DNA of 64,000 nucleotides from Colius striatus. Its lineage: Eukaryota; Chordata; Aves; Coliiformes; Coliidae. A program made the translations under genes and the position numbers. This document shows, one piece after another, positions 46,730-58,345 of this stretch. The DNA is taken from contig NC_084773.1 in NCBI RefSeq assembly GCF_028858725.1, positions 9,538,350 through 9,602,349 on the forward strand. The letters run 5' to 3'. Within the stretch, counting starts at the first letter, position 1. The number at the start of each line of letters is the position of its first letter. The notes under the pieces were generated by a model that was not told the DNA's origin, ran no database searches, and worked only from the letters and a program-made list of their open reading frames with translations.

Positions 46730-48230
46730 ATGGAAACCACTGCACTAGTGACCCCACTTCTGTCCCGCCTTGCCCTGCCTGGTGCTGCCGTCAGCACCTC
46801 GGCAGTTCCCTCCCCCCACCTCCGCGCCAGATGCCGACCTGTAACTAGAGCCGGCAGAACGCGGCCGGTATCTCGCGTTCCCCAAGACACACCAAATGAC
46901 AACGTGACTTCCAAAATGTTCAAACTCGTATGATAAAACGCCAAGGAGAGCACGGAGAATGCGAGAGGATGTCAGAGAGACTCGTGCACTCTCTCATGAC
47001 AGCTCTGTTAATAACGTGTGACTCTAGTCTCTCATCGGGGCTCCCCTAGTCAACGGCAAATGAACCCCACTCGTTCCTTCCCTCCCTTCCTCCGCCTCAG
47101 GGCAGAGATAAGAAGAGGTGAGCAGAAAAAGACAGCACCCGGCCCCGAGAGCTCACTCACCTCAGAAACCTACTCCCGCTACCACCTGCTAACACGTCCT
47201 AGCCGTGCCCTTCCGCAGCAGCCCCTCTCCTGCTTTTCCCACTTCACAGAAAGCCGCTCGCCCTCCCGCACAACTGCTCGAACCCTCCCAGCTCGACCCG
47301 ATGCCACCTCCCTCACGGCCTCTTTCACTCTCCGCGCGCCCGGAAGAGGGCGGCAGAGGCAACGGGGCGGGAACTCGGCCATCGCCGCAGCTTCAGTGGG
47401 CGCAGTGCGCCGCCGCGGCCCCTTGCGGCGCCTGCGCACTGGCTGGCGCAGAGGCTGGAGGCGGCCGTTGCGCCTTCCCTTTGGTCAGGCCCCGCTGAGG
47501 ACGGCTCCTCCCCTCGCCACCGCCTGCCCTCCCCCCGCCTCCCCCGACCCCCGCCCCTCCCGGCAGCGCCGCGGCTGTTACACCGGGTAGGTTTCCAGTC
47601 ACTATGGCGGCCGCTGCGCTGAAGGTAAGGAAGGGAGCGGAGTCGTGGTGTGCCCCGTGGCTCCCTCGGAGCCGGGCAGCGCTGGGCTGAAGGGAGGTGC
47701 GGGGCCTCCCCGGACGAGGGACGCATCTGACCCGGTTTGTTTTCGGCTCTGCAGGTCGGAGGAAAGTTTTCGTGGTCGGCGGCTGCCTGAGAGGCAGAGC
47801 TACGGAGCGGGAGGCGTCCGGGCCCGGCTACCAGGCCTCTGCCGCCGCCACCGCAGGGCCGGCCGTTGCCGGGCCAGCGGAGCCGCGCTCGGCGGGCGGA
47901 GAGCGCGGGGGGCTGAGGAGCGAGGCCTCCTTATGCGCAGCCACCTGCGGAGGAGCTGAGAGGAGGGGACGCCGCCTCGCCCGGCCCGCCGCTCCCCGCG
48001 CCGGGGGCTTCTGGCGGGCGCTTCCTGGAGCAGCCCCCTGGTCGCCTCCCTCCTCTGCCGGCCCCCGCGCCCCCGCCCGCCGCCAGTGGACCCGCCGCTA
48101 GCCGACCCCTCGCGGAGGAACATTTGCCTGCTGCTGCTAGCTGGAGCCATCGCGGGCACCACCAGGGAGCAACCTGTCAGTGCACCTCGTAGGCCGTCCC
48201 CGAAGGACCCTTCCCACGCGTTAGTTTGTT
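46730..48230 (+). promoter_or_regulatory. SLMAP: CpG-island promoter of SLMAP
   Basis: About 1.5 kb GC- and CpG-rich. Features: CCGGAAG (ETS) near 47339; an inverted pair of NRF1-like half-sites, cagtgcgc at 47403-47410 and gcgcactg at 47434-47441; and ATGGCGGCC (YY1 type) at 47604-47612, a motif usually just downstream of the start site in TATA-less promoters. I place transcription start near 47580-47600. Confidence 0.8.
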
Positions 48231-49000
48231 CCCGAGAGAAGGAGTTTGAAGCTCTATGCCTTATCAAGTTCCTTATCAGAGTGGCTGCCTGAAACTCTAG
48301 ACCAGTTCAGCTTTATCTGGTGTAGGGAGGAAAACTGTATAGTTCCCATACTCTATCCTAAATCGAGGACCACCTATTCCACTTTGATTTAGTATATGAA
48401 GATGGTGAGATGCGGATTGCCATGTGAAACGGCTAGATCCCTGTTGTGGAATGAGTGCTTCTTATTCATCTTACAACTCCTGATCTGTGCATTTTGAGAG
48501 AGGACGTTAATCGTTGTCCCTCATTCCCATTTCCCAAACCTTTCCTTGCTTCCATGTTGCATTGGTCAGAATTTTGGTCAGTGTTGTTTACGGAAGGGGG
48601 CGGGAAAGAAAGCAGTTGAGGTTACAAACAAAAGTACGTGTATGACTCATCTACTTGGATTTAAGACATTCTAGCCTTCTTTCAAGGAGCCTCCGCTTCT
48701 CGTTGAAGGAATCAGATGCTTGTTTCTATTCTTCCAAAGGAGGATGGATTGAAAGTTGTACTTTTTAGACTTTTTTTTGGCCACTGCTGATATTAAAAGA
48801 CATAATGGGGCTTTTTCACTGGATTATTGCCAGAATTAGTTTACACACTGAAACGATGAGTTGTTAGGCCTCTCATAATGTTTGTCCTGCTTTAATATAA
48901 ATTTGCTGTGGAGATTTGGGTTAAAAATTGTGGAGGACAGTCTGCATCAGAAGAGGCACTCTTCATCTCTGGTTGGTGTGGCAACCCCAATTTGTCCTCG
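47590..49000 (+). other. SLMAP: SLMAP 5' leader (inferred)
   Basis: No long coding frame between the CpG island and the SLMAP ATG. A good donor (AAG|GTAAGG, gt at 47625) and acceptor (CTCTGCAG, ending 47754) suggest a 130-base 5' UTR intron. The rest up to 49000 contains many ATGs; exact exon structure is uncertain. Confidence 0.5.
47604..47790 (+). CDS. Possible spliced upstream ORF in SLMAP leader (18 codons)
   Basis: Joining 47604-47624 and 47755-47790 by the predicted intron gives MAAAALKVGGKFSWSAAA and a stop. Without splicing the frame also stops soon. The first ATG lies in ACTATGG, overlapping a YY1-type site, so it may be only part of the promoter motif. Not recognised as a known peptide. 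Confidence 0.25.
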
Positions 49001-49198
49001 ATGCCTTCAGCCTTGGCCATCTTCACTTGCCGCCCGAACTCCCATCCGTTTCAGGAGCGTCATGTCTACCTGGACGAGCCCGTCAAGATTGGCCGCTCAG
49101 TGGCTCGATGCCGGCCAGCTCAGAATAACGCAACTTTTGACTGTAAGGTGCTGTCCAGGAACCATGCGCTTGTCTGGTTTGATCACAAGACAGGCAAG
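49001..49198 (+). CDS. SLMAP: SLMAP, sarcolemma membrane-associated protein, first coding exon (3'-partial gene)
   Basis: Encodes residues 1-66: [20 protein letters not shown], then [15 protein letters not shown], then [16 protein letters not shown]; donor AAG|GTAAGA (gt at 49199), phase 0. SLMAP is a tail-anchored coiled-coil protein with an N-terminal FHA domain; it is the phosphothreonine-reading subunit of the STRIPAK phosphatase complex that restrains MST1/2 in Hippo signalling, and it is also found at the sarcolemma, ER and outer nuclear membrane. Seen here is the first half of the FHA domain, including Arg32 in GRSVAR and the SRNH motif. The remaining exons lie beyond the window. The ATG context (CTCGATGC) is weak. 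A frame extending upstream to a GTG at 48908 has no ATG and stops at 48893-48895. Confidence 0.95.
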
Positions 49199-52100
49199 GT
49201 AAGATGTTTTCTATATTTAAAAACAGACCTGTGCATTTGTAGTAAGTGCTCGTTGATTACAGATTACTTGGGTTTTGCTGTAATAAATATGGTTTCATGT
49301 GGAAGGGGTAAGACTTGTGTTACAGTTAAAATTACTACTTTTCCAGTAAGTGGATATCTCTTACTAAGCAGAAACTTTAAATATTAAAATTGCATAAAAC
49401 TAACCGTTGAAAATGGTCATAGGCACTGTAAATTTGCATGTGTGTTGCTGGAAAGAGGTAATTTTGAGGCAAAGCAAAGAGGAAAGCGTAGACTTTTATG
49501 AATATATTGGTGGAATAGCACTTTTTCAAATACTGATTAACTACTCTTTTATCTGAGCATGCAAATCATATTGTGAGGACTGTCAAAAAAACAGATTAAA
49601 AAAAAAAATCCCCCCGGGCTTGTTTGGCACTGTTCCTGCTTGCCCTTTTGAAATATTGAGTATTTTGGTTTTTGAGTCTGAAGTTTGTTACTGGCAGCAG
49701 GCATACAACCTGTGTTCTCATTGTTAGTGAAAATGGCTTTGAAGTACATCCTGTGTTGTCTTAACTGATTCTCTCAGAAGGCCAACTATCATGTGGAATT
49801 TAGGGGTTCTGTAGTGCACGTTTTGTCCACTAGGGATTGAACTGGGACAAGTAAAGTTATTTTACTTGATGACAGTCAAGTTAGTTTTAAATATCCAACA
49901 AGAAGTCAACGAAGTGCATATTTCAGTTGCTCAGCACTGTGTGGGGTTTTTTCACATTTATTGATATTAAGCCTTAGAACTTCGTATGTTCTGGATCAGC
50001 TCTGGTTTTCAGCTTCGCAGCATGCTCTTCTATGAAATGTGGTCAGCGTAGCTCTTCTTTTTTAAGACTAATATGGTCTGCAATTAACACAGTATTTTTC
50101 AGTAGTGTGATACAGCTTGAGGAACAGCACAACGCAGTCAAAAGTTCTTAAACCTTCCATTGTTAACTATCCTGTGTTATGCAATACTTGGGCATGATGA
50201 GACAAGACAAGCATTTAATTTCTTAAGGCTGGGTTATGGCATGGCTTTTAAGTTACCTGCACATAATTGTGCAAACTGCTATCTGTATTAGTGTATTCAT
50301 TAAGTCTGGTGTTCTGGCTCTGTTTTGAGTGATGTGAGTTCTTGGGCACTTTGAAAATATTTCGTACACTTAAGCTTTCTAGTTTAAGCTTAATTTTTAA
50401 CCTTTCTTATTTGACTCAGCAAAGTAAAATGTTCCAATTTATTGTACTGTTTTTAAGTTTAAAGTTATTATACATATGGGTTTTTTGAGCATTCCTCATG
50501 ATTTAAAGAGTTTAAGACCCCTGTTTGCTATGGTTAGAAGTAGCCTAGCCTTTTTAAAGATGATTCATTTGACAAAGTATCAAGCATTGAGCAGATCTGA
50601 AAAGTAACAGATGACATTAAAAGATAATCAGCTGTAGGTTTTTTCTTTTTTAATTTCAGTTAGCTTTGACTTTTCTAGTTCAGATAAAAAATATATACTT
50701 GTGATCTAAAAAAGCAACTTGATAGTAAGTGGATGTTATGTGATAGTTCTTGGGATACTGTCATGTGAGGATTTGATGGGGGTCTTGATGGAAATTGCAC
50801 AGGTTGATAACTGGATCAGGAGCCATGGTAATCAACTGAAGAGGGGGTTTAAGATCATATATAGAAATACATTACTGTGTAAGTTTGGCATGTTACATGT
50901 TGTGGTACTGTAAAAATGTTTTAAGCATTTAGTTGGCTATCTCAGTATTAAATTGTGAGACAGTTGGAGGAGAGGGAAGAATACATTATTAGAGATACAA
51001 AGTGCTGCTGTGGAAAGGCAGGTGGAAGATGTTGGTAAATACAGTCTTAATCTTGAATCAGAAAAACTACTTGAAAGAATTCCATGGTGTTTTCAAGTAC
51101 AAACAAACCCAAATAACTATGCTGGAACATTTGGATGTTGGAACATTTGTTATCATTGTTTACAGAACTTGTAATAAGTACATCTCATTTAGGAATATAT
51201 TATTATCCTAATCAATGACCTATATTTAAACCTGGATACTTTTTTTCTGACACAGTATTTGTAAACATTTCATAGACGCTTATATATAGGACTTCTATCA
51301 GTTCTGAGGTTTATGAAGGAATGCCTTAATGTTAACTTAGTAACAGAGAGAAACCTTCGAATAATTTGAAATAGTTCATGAATGATCTGGGGCTGCAGTT
51401 CTGCAAGTTGTAGACTTTGACAATACCATTTTCTGGCATTCCCAGCCACTCAGTCTGATCTCTGTGCTGCCTCTTGAGCTGTTTTCAGTTATACTCTAAC
51501 AATTTTTTTTTTCCTTGAGAGTTTGGAGTTTTGTTCATATGAGTGATCCAGTTTACTATACAGCCTGTAAAGACTTTTATCAGCCTAATTTGTAAAGAGG
51601 TATAGAAACTGAAGAGAGGAAGCATCAGTAAATAGTGACAAAGAAACTAGTATATTTTTTTTCAAGCAGAAATAAGCTTGAGCTGAAGAATGTCACATTA
51701 GTAGACCAAGTTGAAGATGACATATTGCTTTGAGGTGAAAGATGTGAATGTTTACTTTGTATAAAGGCACTTTAATTATGCATGGAAAAAGTTACGTGCC
51801 CAAAGGGTATAATGTATAAGTAACACCAGTGTTATTAAGGATAAAAGTATGATGAGTCTTCAAGATCACCAGTAAATAGCAGTTAAAAGGAGATATTGAA
51901 AACCGAATTTGCTTCTAAAAATATTTAAACATAATATGTAAGCCTAAAAATGTGTAAGATCAAGGTGGGAGGGGGAATATCTGTACTGACTTTTTCTATG
52001 CTTAGTAATGCTTTTATAGACAACTAGATATTTTCTAGACAATGCCTCTCTTGGTGTTTGTATAAACAGTGTACTATTTCCTTGGGGATTTTTCGTACAG

Positions 52101-53204
52101 CAATAATATTAGAAGCTTATGCTGAGAATTGATTTTTCTTTTAGTAGTTACAAATTAATATTTTTAAGAGATGACTGAAAAACTGTGTCACTAGGTATAT
52201 AGGAAATGGATGTTGTGCTGAGCCTGACGTGTTCCAAAAACTGAATGAAAGCAAAAGTATGCTATAGTTCAGAAAATCTAAATAAGTTTGTTCGGCTTTT
52301 ATCACTGCATATGGACAGAAACTCGGTAAAAGCTGCTTAATTGAAATAGTCATAAAATTGAGTGTGTGGGGGTTTTTTTGTGTTTGTTTTTGAAAACAAG
52401 CAAGCTGAAAACCCTTGGGAATTTGTATGTGACTTCTCCCAGGCTGAAATGCTTCTGGCAGATGTGGTAGAAGCCTTTAGTAGAAAACTGAAGTTCTCAA
52501 CAGATATCCAGGCTTTCAGAAATGGGAATTATTCAGTGCCTTAGGTTGCTGTGAGTGACGATTTTAAGTACTTTTTATAGAGAATCTATTGCTACAGTGT
52601 GTCAAAAGCACTGAGAAACTGTGTGAGAAATTAACTATTTCCCTTAACCAAACAGACTCTAGATAACTGATCATTTTTAATAACTGTAAAAAAAGTGTAG
52701 GTACAAGTTTCTCTGTTAGGGTGGTAGCTAATACCGCTGTTTAGATTTAATTTGAAGTGGATATAAATTGTACTAGGTACATTCATAGTATCTTGGTTAC
52801 AGAAGTGCTAACTAGTAAATTGAAAGCCAAATAGTGCACATGATACCAAACGAAATTTGTTAAGGTTGTGCTTTATAGCTTCTAGGCTTAAAACAGAAGG
52901 TAACAGTGTTACAAAACACTTCCTGCAGGGAGCACCTTCTTTAAAGAAAACAAACCATGTCTCTGCCTGCAAAAAAACCCTCAAACAACCTAAAACCCAA
53001 CACCCCAAAAGAACAACTGGAGAGACGCAGCCAAGGTATTAAAGACCAGGTAACTTTGTTTTAGTCCATGGAACAAGTTTCCTGGACATGTGACTAAAGT
53101 AATTTGGTGATGATCAGTATGTGTTTAGCAGGGATAAATCATGTCTGTTGAGTCCGATTGCCATATATTACAAAATATCTAGATTTGTGGGCAAAGGAGG
53201 CTAT

Positions 53205-53690
53205 TAACCTTGCCTTTAGCAAGGCTTTTGACTGTTTCCCACAGTCTCCTGAGTTAGGGCACTGCAGTCTGGATGTACAAACAACTAGATGAGTAAAACA
53301 CAACTGATTTGAGGATCAAGCTCAGTGGTAGTGGGTAATAGCTGGTGCTCCACGTGGATGTTGGTAACAAGCGAAATACTGCACAAGTATATATTATGAC
53401 CTGTCCTAACATTGTAATCAATGGCCTGAAGGACATGAAGTACATTCTAGTCAAGTTTGAAGATGACACCAATTCTGAGAGTGTTGGTGTGGGGGAGAAC
53501 AAGTTGATATGCTCAAGGGCAGGGCTGCCCTCCAGAGGGATCTACTGACCAAAGGACAGATGGGAACCTCAGGAATCTGAACAAGGACAAATGCTAAGTC
53601 CTACACTTGGAATGGAAGAGCCCTTTGCAGCTTGTTAGACCACATCTAGGATACTGCATGTAGTTTTGGACCACTAATGCAAGAAATACA
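53205..53690 (+). mobile_element. CR1 LINE internal fragment (ORF2 reverse transcriptase region, decayed)
   Basis: Follows CR1 ORF2 in order: an aaggcttttgactgtttccc segment (F-D part of the RT), then atcaatggcctgaaggac, then gatgacacc (from the FADDT catalytic motif, here FEDDT), then ctccagagggatctact and aaatgctaagtcctacactt. Frames are broken by stops and indels; no 3' tail at this site. Confidence 0.85.
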
Positions 53691-56600
53691 TTGATAACCA
53701 AGAGTTGATCAATTAGATTCTCTCTCTTCTTTCTGTATTTTGCTAGGAATAAAGTACATTGACCATGGAAGAAGGAAGAGAAAGAATTTGTAAAAAGGAA
53801 ACATGTTGTTCACTTAGCATAACATGGAATGTTCTGTGGAGATAAGAATTTGGCAAGATCATGTAGTACAGGACATCTTCTCCAGACATCTTGTTTGTTC
53901 AGAAGTATTTTAGTAGATGTATCTTACAGGATGTAGTGGGATATGAAAAATGGTCTTTGGGGTTGCAGATATTTTCTGCTCCTTTCCTTTAGAGATTCTC
54001 AAATGATTTTCTGGGCTATTTGATGCTGATCTACATAAGGGATGTTTAAATTCCCATGTATCAGTAGCATTTTCTTTGTTAGACACAGCATCTGTTATGT
54101 AATTTACCTCTATTACATATTTTCAGCTTTCTGTTATGATTGTTGTCTTTGAGAACAGATGAAATGTTTTATTTTTCAGTACTTTTTATGTTATATGCTT
54201 GCAGTCTGCAGTGTCTGTAGAGGAGACACTTTCTCTTGCAAACACTGAATGTTTATTCCAAGTTTTCTAGGAGACTGACCTGGGATCTGCTATAATGCAC
54301 TAAGGTGACATTTCAATGCTTAGATGCTTTTGGTAAGAGGGTGATGTCAGTCAGCCCTTATGTACACCTGTTAATATTTTTATGTAAGTGCTTTTCACCC
54401 TGAATGAACTATCCAATGTTATGCTGACTGTGACTGTAAGAGTATTATAGGGTCGGCAGCTCTTGGTTTGGGCAAACTTCACCACCATACTTTTAGAACC
54501 CAGTATAGGAGTGCTGGCAGCCATTTATAGTAGAGGTAAGTTACAGCTGACAAGGATTTCCCTGCAGAGATACCATCTAGAGCCACTGCTGCAGAGCTAA
54601 TACTGTAATTCTTGGAGCTATTCCACTGTAGTCATGATGCATCTATCCTGAGCCAGGAACACCAACACATTGATCTGGTTTTAAAAACAAACAAAAATCC
54701 CTTTTGTATTTACAATGAATTTGTACAAACCTCAAATGAATCACGTTACTTAGCAGTAATGAAGGCCCGTAAATGTGTTTTCCTTAGGTCTCTAATGGGA
54801 TTGTTGGGGTTTGCTCCTTTTCCTATGCTTATAAATGTAAAACCTTACTTTCTATATATAATTTTCGTTATATAAAATCCTTTCTGGCTTTCTTTTACAT
54901 GTTACTTGCAGTAGTCCATTCGTCATGTGCAGATGGATTTAGATTACATTGGAAGAATACTTTTGATTTGGCTTTGCCATGTCATTTGTTTTACTGAATT
55001 TGAACAGTTTTGGTTGCTTACTTGTCTGACTAAATTAATTGAATTTCTACATTCTCTTGAGGGCCATGTGGGTTGGTAGTGTCTGTGTCACTGTGCTGCC
55101 TTGGTTGTGTTGAATCTGATCCAGCTAAAACTCTGCAAAATGTACAGACAAATACTTAGCTGATTTGTTACGTTTTAGGTTTTGTAATTTCTTTTAGCAG
55201 ATAATATCAAGTGAAAATTATTATTGTTTGTGGAACTTGGCAAATGAAAGGGAAGGAAGAATGCTCTCTCCATCCTTAAAGCTATCAATTTTACAGGCTA
55301 TTGCTGCTAAATTATATGACCATTTGTTGCCTTTGGATTTTCTTCTGAATCACATCAATAATTGTTTCCTGTTAATGTTGCTCACTTGCTGAGAATTTGT
55401 ATCCTCTAAGAGCTCTGAATTTAGTTAAATCTTGCTATGACAATACATTAATTTTCCAAATTTGTCTGCCTTTCCAGAAACATTTCTACTTGTAGCAGAA
55501 CTGTTGGAAGGAGACTTACTGTATTATCACTTTTTTTTTGTTGAATGTAGGTAAGCATTTTTTCAGTCTGCTTTAGGATTGGGAACCTCAGGCAGAGAGA
55601 TAGACTGTATCATCTTTATCCCTTAGAAGATGCTATATCTGTCTGTCTGACAGAGGCACAGAACCGTTTCCTTTTTGAAAAGGCAAATAGTGCTGGAGCC
55701 AGACATTTGATTTGATACAATTTTTGTGTTATGTTGTACCAGACAGACATGTATGTGATTGAGCAATGCCTAAGAGTTTATTTCAGCCTTGAGAAAGTAT
55801 AAATAAATGATGAACTTCCAGCAGACTTATAATAGAAAGTCCAAAATCTGTAGTAACACTGTAGTTGAGTGGAAAAACTCAGAAAATGCTAGCAGCAGTA
55901 CAACTGCTTTTTTTACTTTTGTGAAACTATAAAAAGTAAATATAAAAAGTACTGAGATTAGTCAATGATAGTTAAGGGCATGAGAAATTTATAATATCTT
56001 TGCAAAGCTAAGTAACATTTCAATATTGATAACTGAACTATGGTGCATACTGGAGGAAGATATATGCAGTTCATTAGACCTTTTTAGGTTATAAAATAGC
56101 AGTAACCAAATGTTCAAAAGACTGAAGAATCGATGATGGAAGTAGCTCAATAGCAGATGTTCTAGTAGTGTAATATAGTGAAAACTTGTTACTAAATATA
56201 AAATGTTGACAGTGTTATTCTACCATTAAAGTAAATTTGTCCCCAAGTGGAACACCCGGTGCAGTTTTGGTTTTCATATGATAATTCAATGTGTTGAAAA
56301 TATTTATTGACAGAAAGACTTCAATATAGGAAACATGCCATTGTCTGAGATATACATAGAAAGCTATATAAGAACAGGCAAGGGATCATTTGGTTTCATA
56401 TTAGGAGACCATTGAAACTAAAGCAAAGAACAAGTGATTACTGCTGTATATTCTCGTAATTAAAGTTGTAATAGTTCTTCCATAACAATGAAACAAATGC
56501 AAGAGCTTAAGATATAAGAGCTGTGGATGTTGGTAACTGTATAATGAGTAATAACCTTTGAAAAGAAAGGAATGGAAATGCTTATGTTTCAAATCAAAGA

Positions 56601-57596
56601 AAAGGCTAAATAGGTATCTGTACAGCAGGTTCTTTTGAAGACATTGGGTACTGGCTGTTGCTCTTTGTATATGCCATTACTCTTATCTGATATGGCAGGT
56701 TTTGCTCTTAACTGGCAGTTTTTCAGAGTTATTCCATTTCTGAATGTTGAGCAAGATTAAGTTCAAACATAGATCTTCTAAAACTTTGTCTTCAATGCAA
56801 TATTATTAATATTCTGTAAGAGATTTTTTTATTTCTTATTTAAACATCCCTCCAACAGATTTTGCTGACTTTGCCTTGCTTCCCATTTTTTTAATTGCTG
56901 TTTGTGAAATATAGTACTTAACTGTACAGAGTAGAAGCTAGATCTCTTGGTTTTGCAAAGCTGGGCTTTTAACCTGCCTACCTATTTGTCTTGTGAATTT
57001 CTGTTGACCTTTCCCAGTGATTCTTGGCACAACTAGCTGGAATTTTTTGTTAGCTATCGTAGTTGAATGGACTTATGGGCAATAGCATTACAAATCAGTT
57101 TTAGTGGTGTTACTTGTGATTTTATTCTGACATTGTTGTTTATCTACACTTAGAGTTTCCAGATGCTTGAAGAATCTGAAAGCTTTTGGGAGGCATAATG
57201 AATTATTTGTAATTCTTGACATTTAAAATCTTATTATTAAAAAAAGCTTTGTATCTTATGTCTCATCATGAAAGAATCCATTCTGCAGCCAAACTGTTTT
57301 TTCACGTCTTTGATCTGGGTAGGTAATTTGAAGTCCTTGCTGTTTTCTTCCTATCATTATAGGGATTCCTCCTGCTGAATGCCAGAAGATTTTTAAGGCT
57401 GTGCTGAGTCAGTATAATTATATATTATTAAGGGAAAAAGAATAAGTTTGATGAAGTTTTCTTTTGTTTCTGTGGATTCCAGAATTGTAAGTCATTATGT
57501 AATAGCTACAGTGGTATCTACTTTGAGGGAAGTTAAAATACTTTGATCAAGGACAGACTATTTCTTCAACATTGATGTACCATCAGAGGATAAGTT

Positions 57597-57680
57597 TGGT
57601 TGGTATGGACCTCTGCAGGTCATCCAGTCTGACATTCTGCTCCACAGTAGATCTAATTAGTTTAGGTTACTTGTGGACTT
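57597..57680 (-). mobile_element. CR1 LINE 3' fragment, reverse orientation
   Basis: Plus strand ttggtatggacctctgcagg followed by tcatccagtc resembles the reverse complement of the CR1 3' region. Short and diverged. Confidence 0.55.
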
Positions 57681-58149
57681 GAAATAAAATTTTGGGTACA
57701 AACCTAATCATTACGAACAGATAAGCTTCTGAGGATAGTCACACATATTTGATAGATAGGCTGGCTTGTGTTGCTGTTGTGATGTTCTGAACCTTCAGTT
57801 CATGTGTGTGTGTATATATATTAGTATTATGAAATACCTGGAGTATTTATTTTATAGTGTTATTTAAATTTGCCACCAAAATGTGTCAGATATATACTCT
57901 TTTAAAAATTATCTAGAGGAAAAGAAGCACTAAATGCAAGACAGAATATTCCTAGTTCCACCCCTAATTCCATAAGAGTGGAAATAATACACCACTTTCA
58001 CTTACAGCTCTCAACCACTACTTCCTTTTTAAGAACTCAAAGGGGAAATTAAATGTTTATCTTCCTCTTTGAGGACTTTTCCTAGACTGCATGTTCCATC
58101 AGTTTTAAGAAAAAGCCAGGAATACAAATAATCATGGAAATGGCATATT

Positions 58150-58345
58150 TAGGAAGAAGCTCTTAACTGTAAGGGTGATGAGGCACTGGACAAGTTGGCC
58201 AAAGAGTTTTAGAAGTGTTCAAGGCCAGGTTGAATGGAGCTTTGAGCAGCCTGGTTTAGAGGAAGGTGTCCCTGCCCATGACAGGGCAATGGGAACTAGG
58301 TAATCTTAAAGGTTCACTCCAACCCAGTCCATTTTATGATTCTGT
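58150..58345 (+). mobile_element. CR1 LINE 3' end
   Basis: Contains ttcaaggccaggttgaatgg, ggtgtccctgcccatg and ends with the tail aacccagtccattttatgat. Characteristic 5'-truncated CR1 insertion. Confidence 0.9.

Noticed and set aside
47018-48292. Open frames of 68-190 codons in the SLMAP CpG island and leader
   Set aside because: Same GC artefact; low-complexity translations with no family match.
53254-53548. Short open frames at 53.3-53.5 kb on both strands as possible genes
   Set aside because: They lie inside the decayed CR1 reverse-transcriptase fragment.
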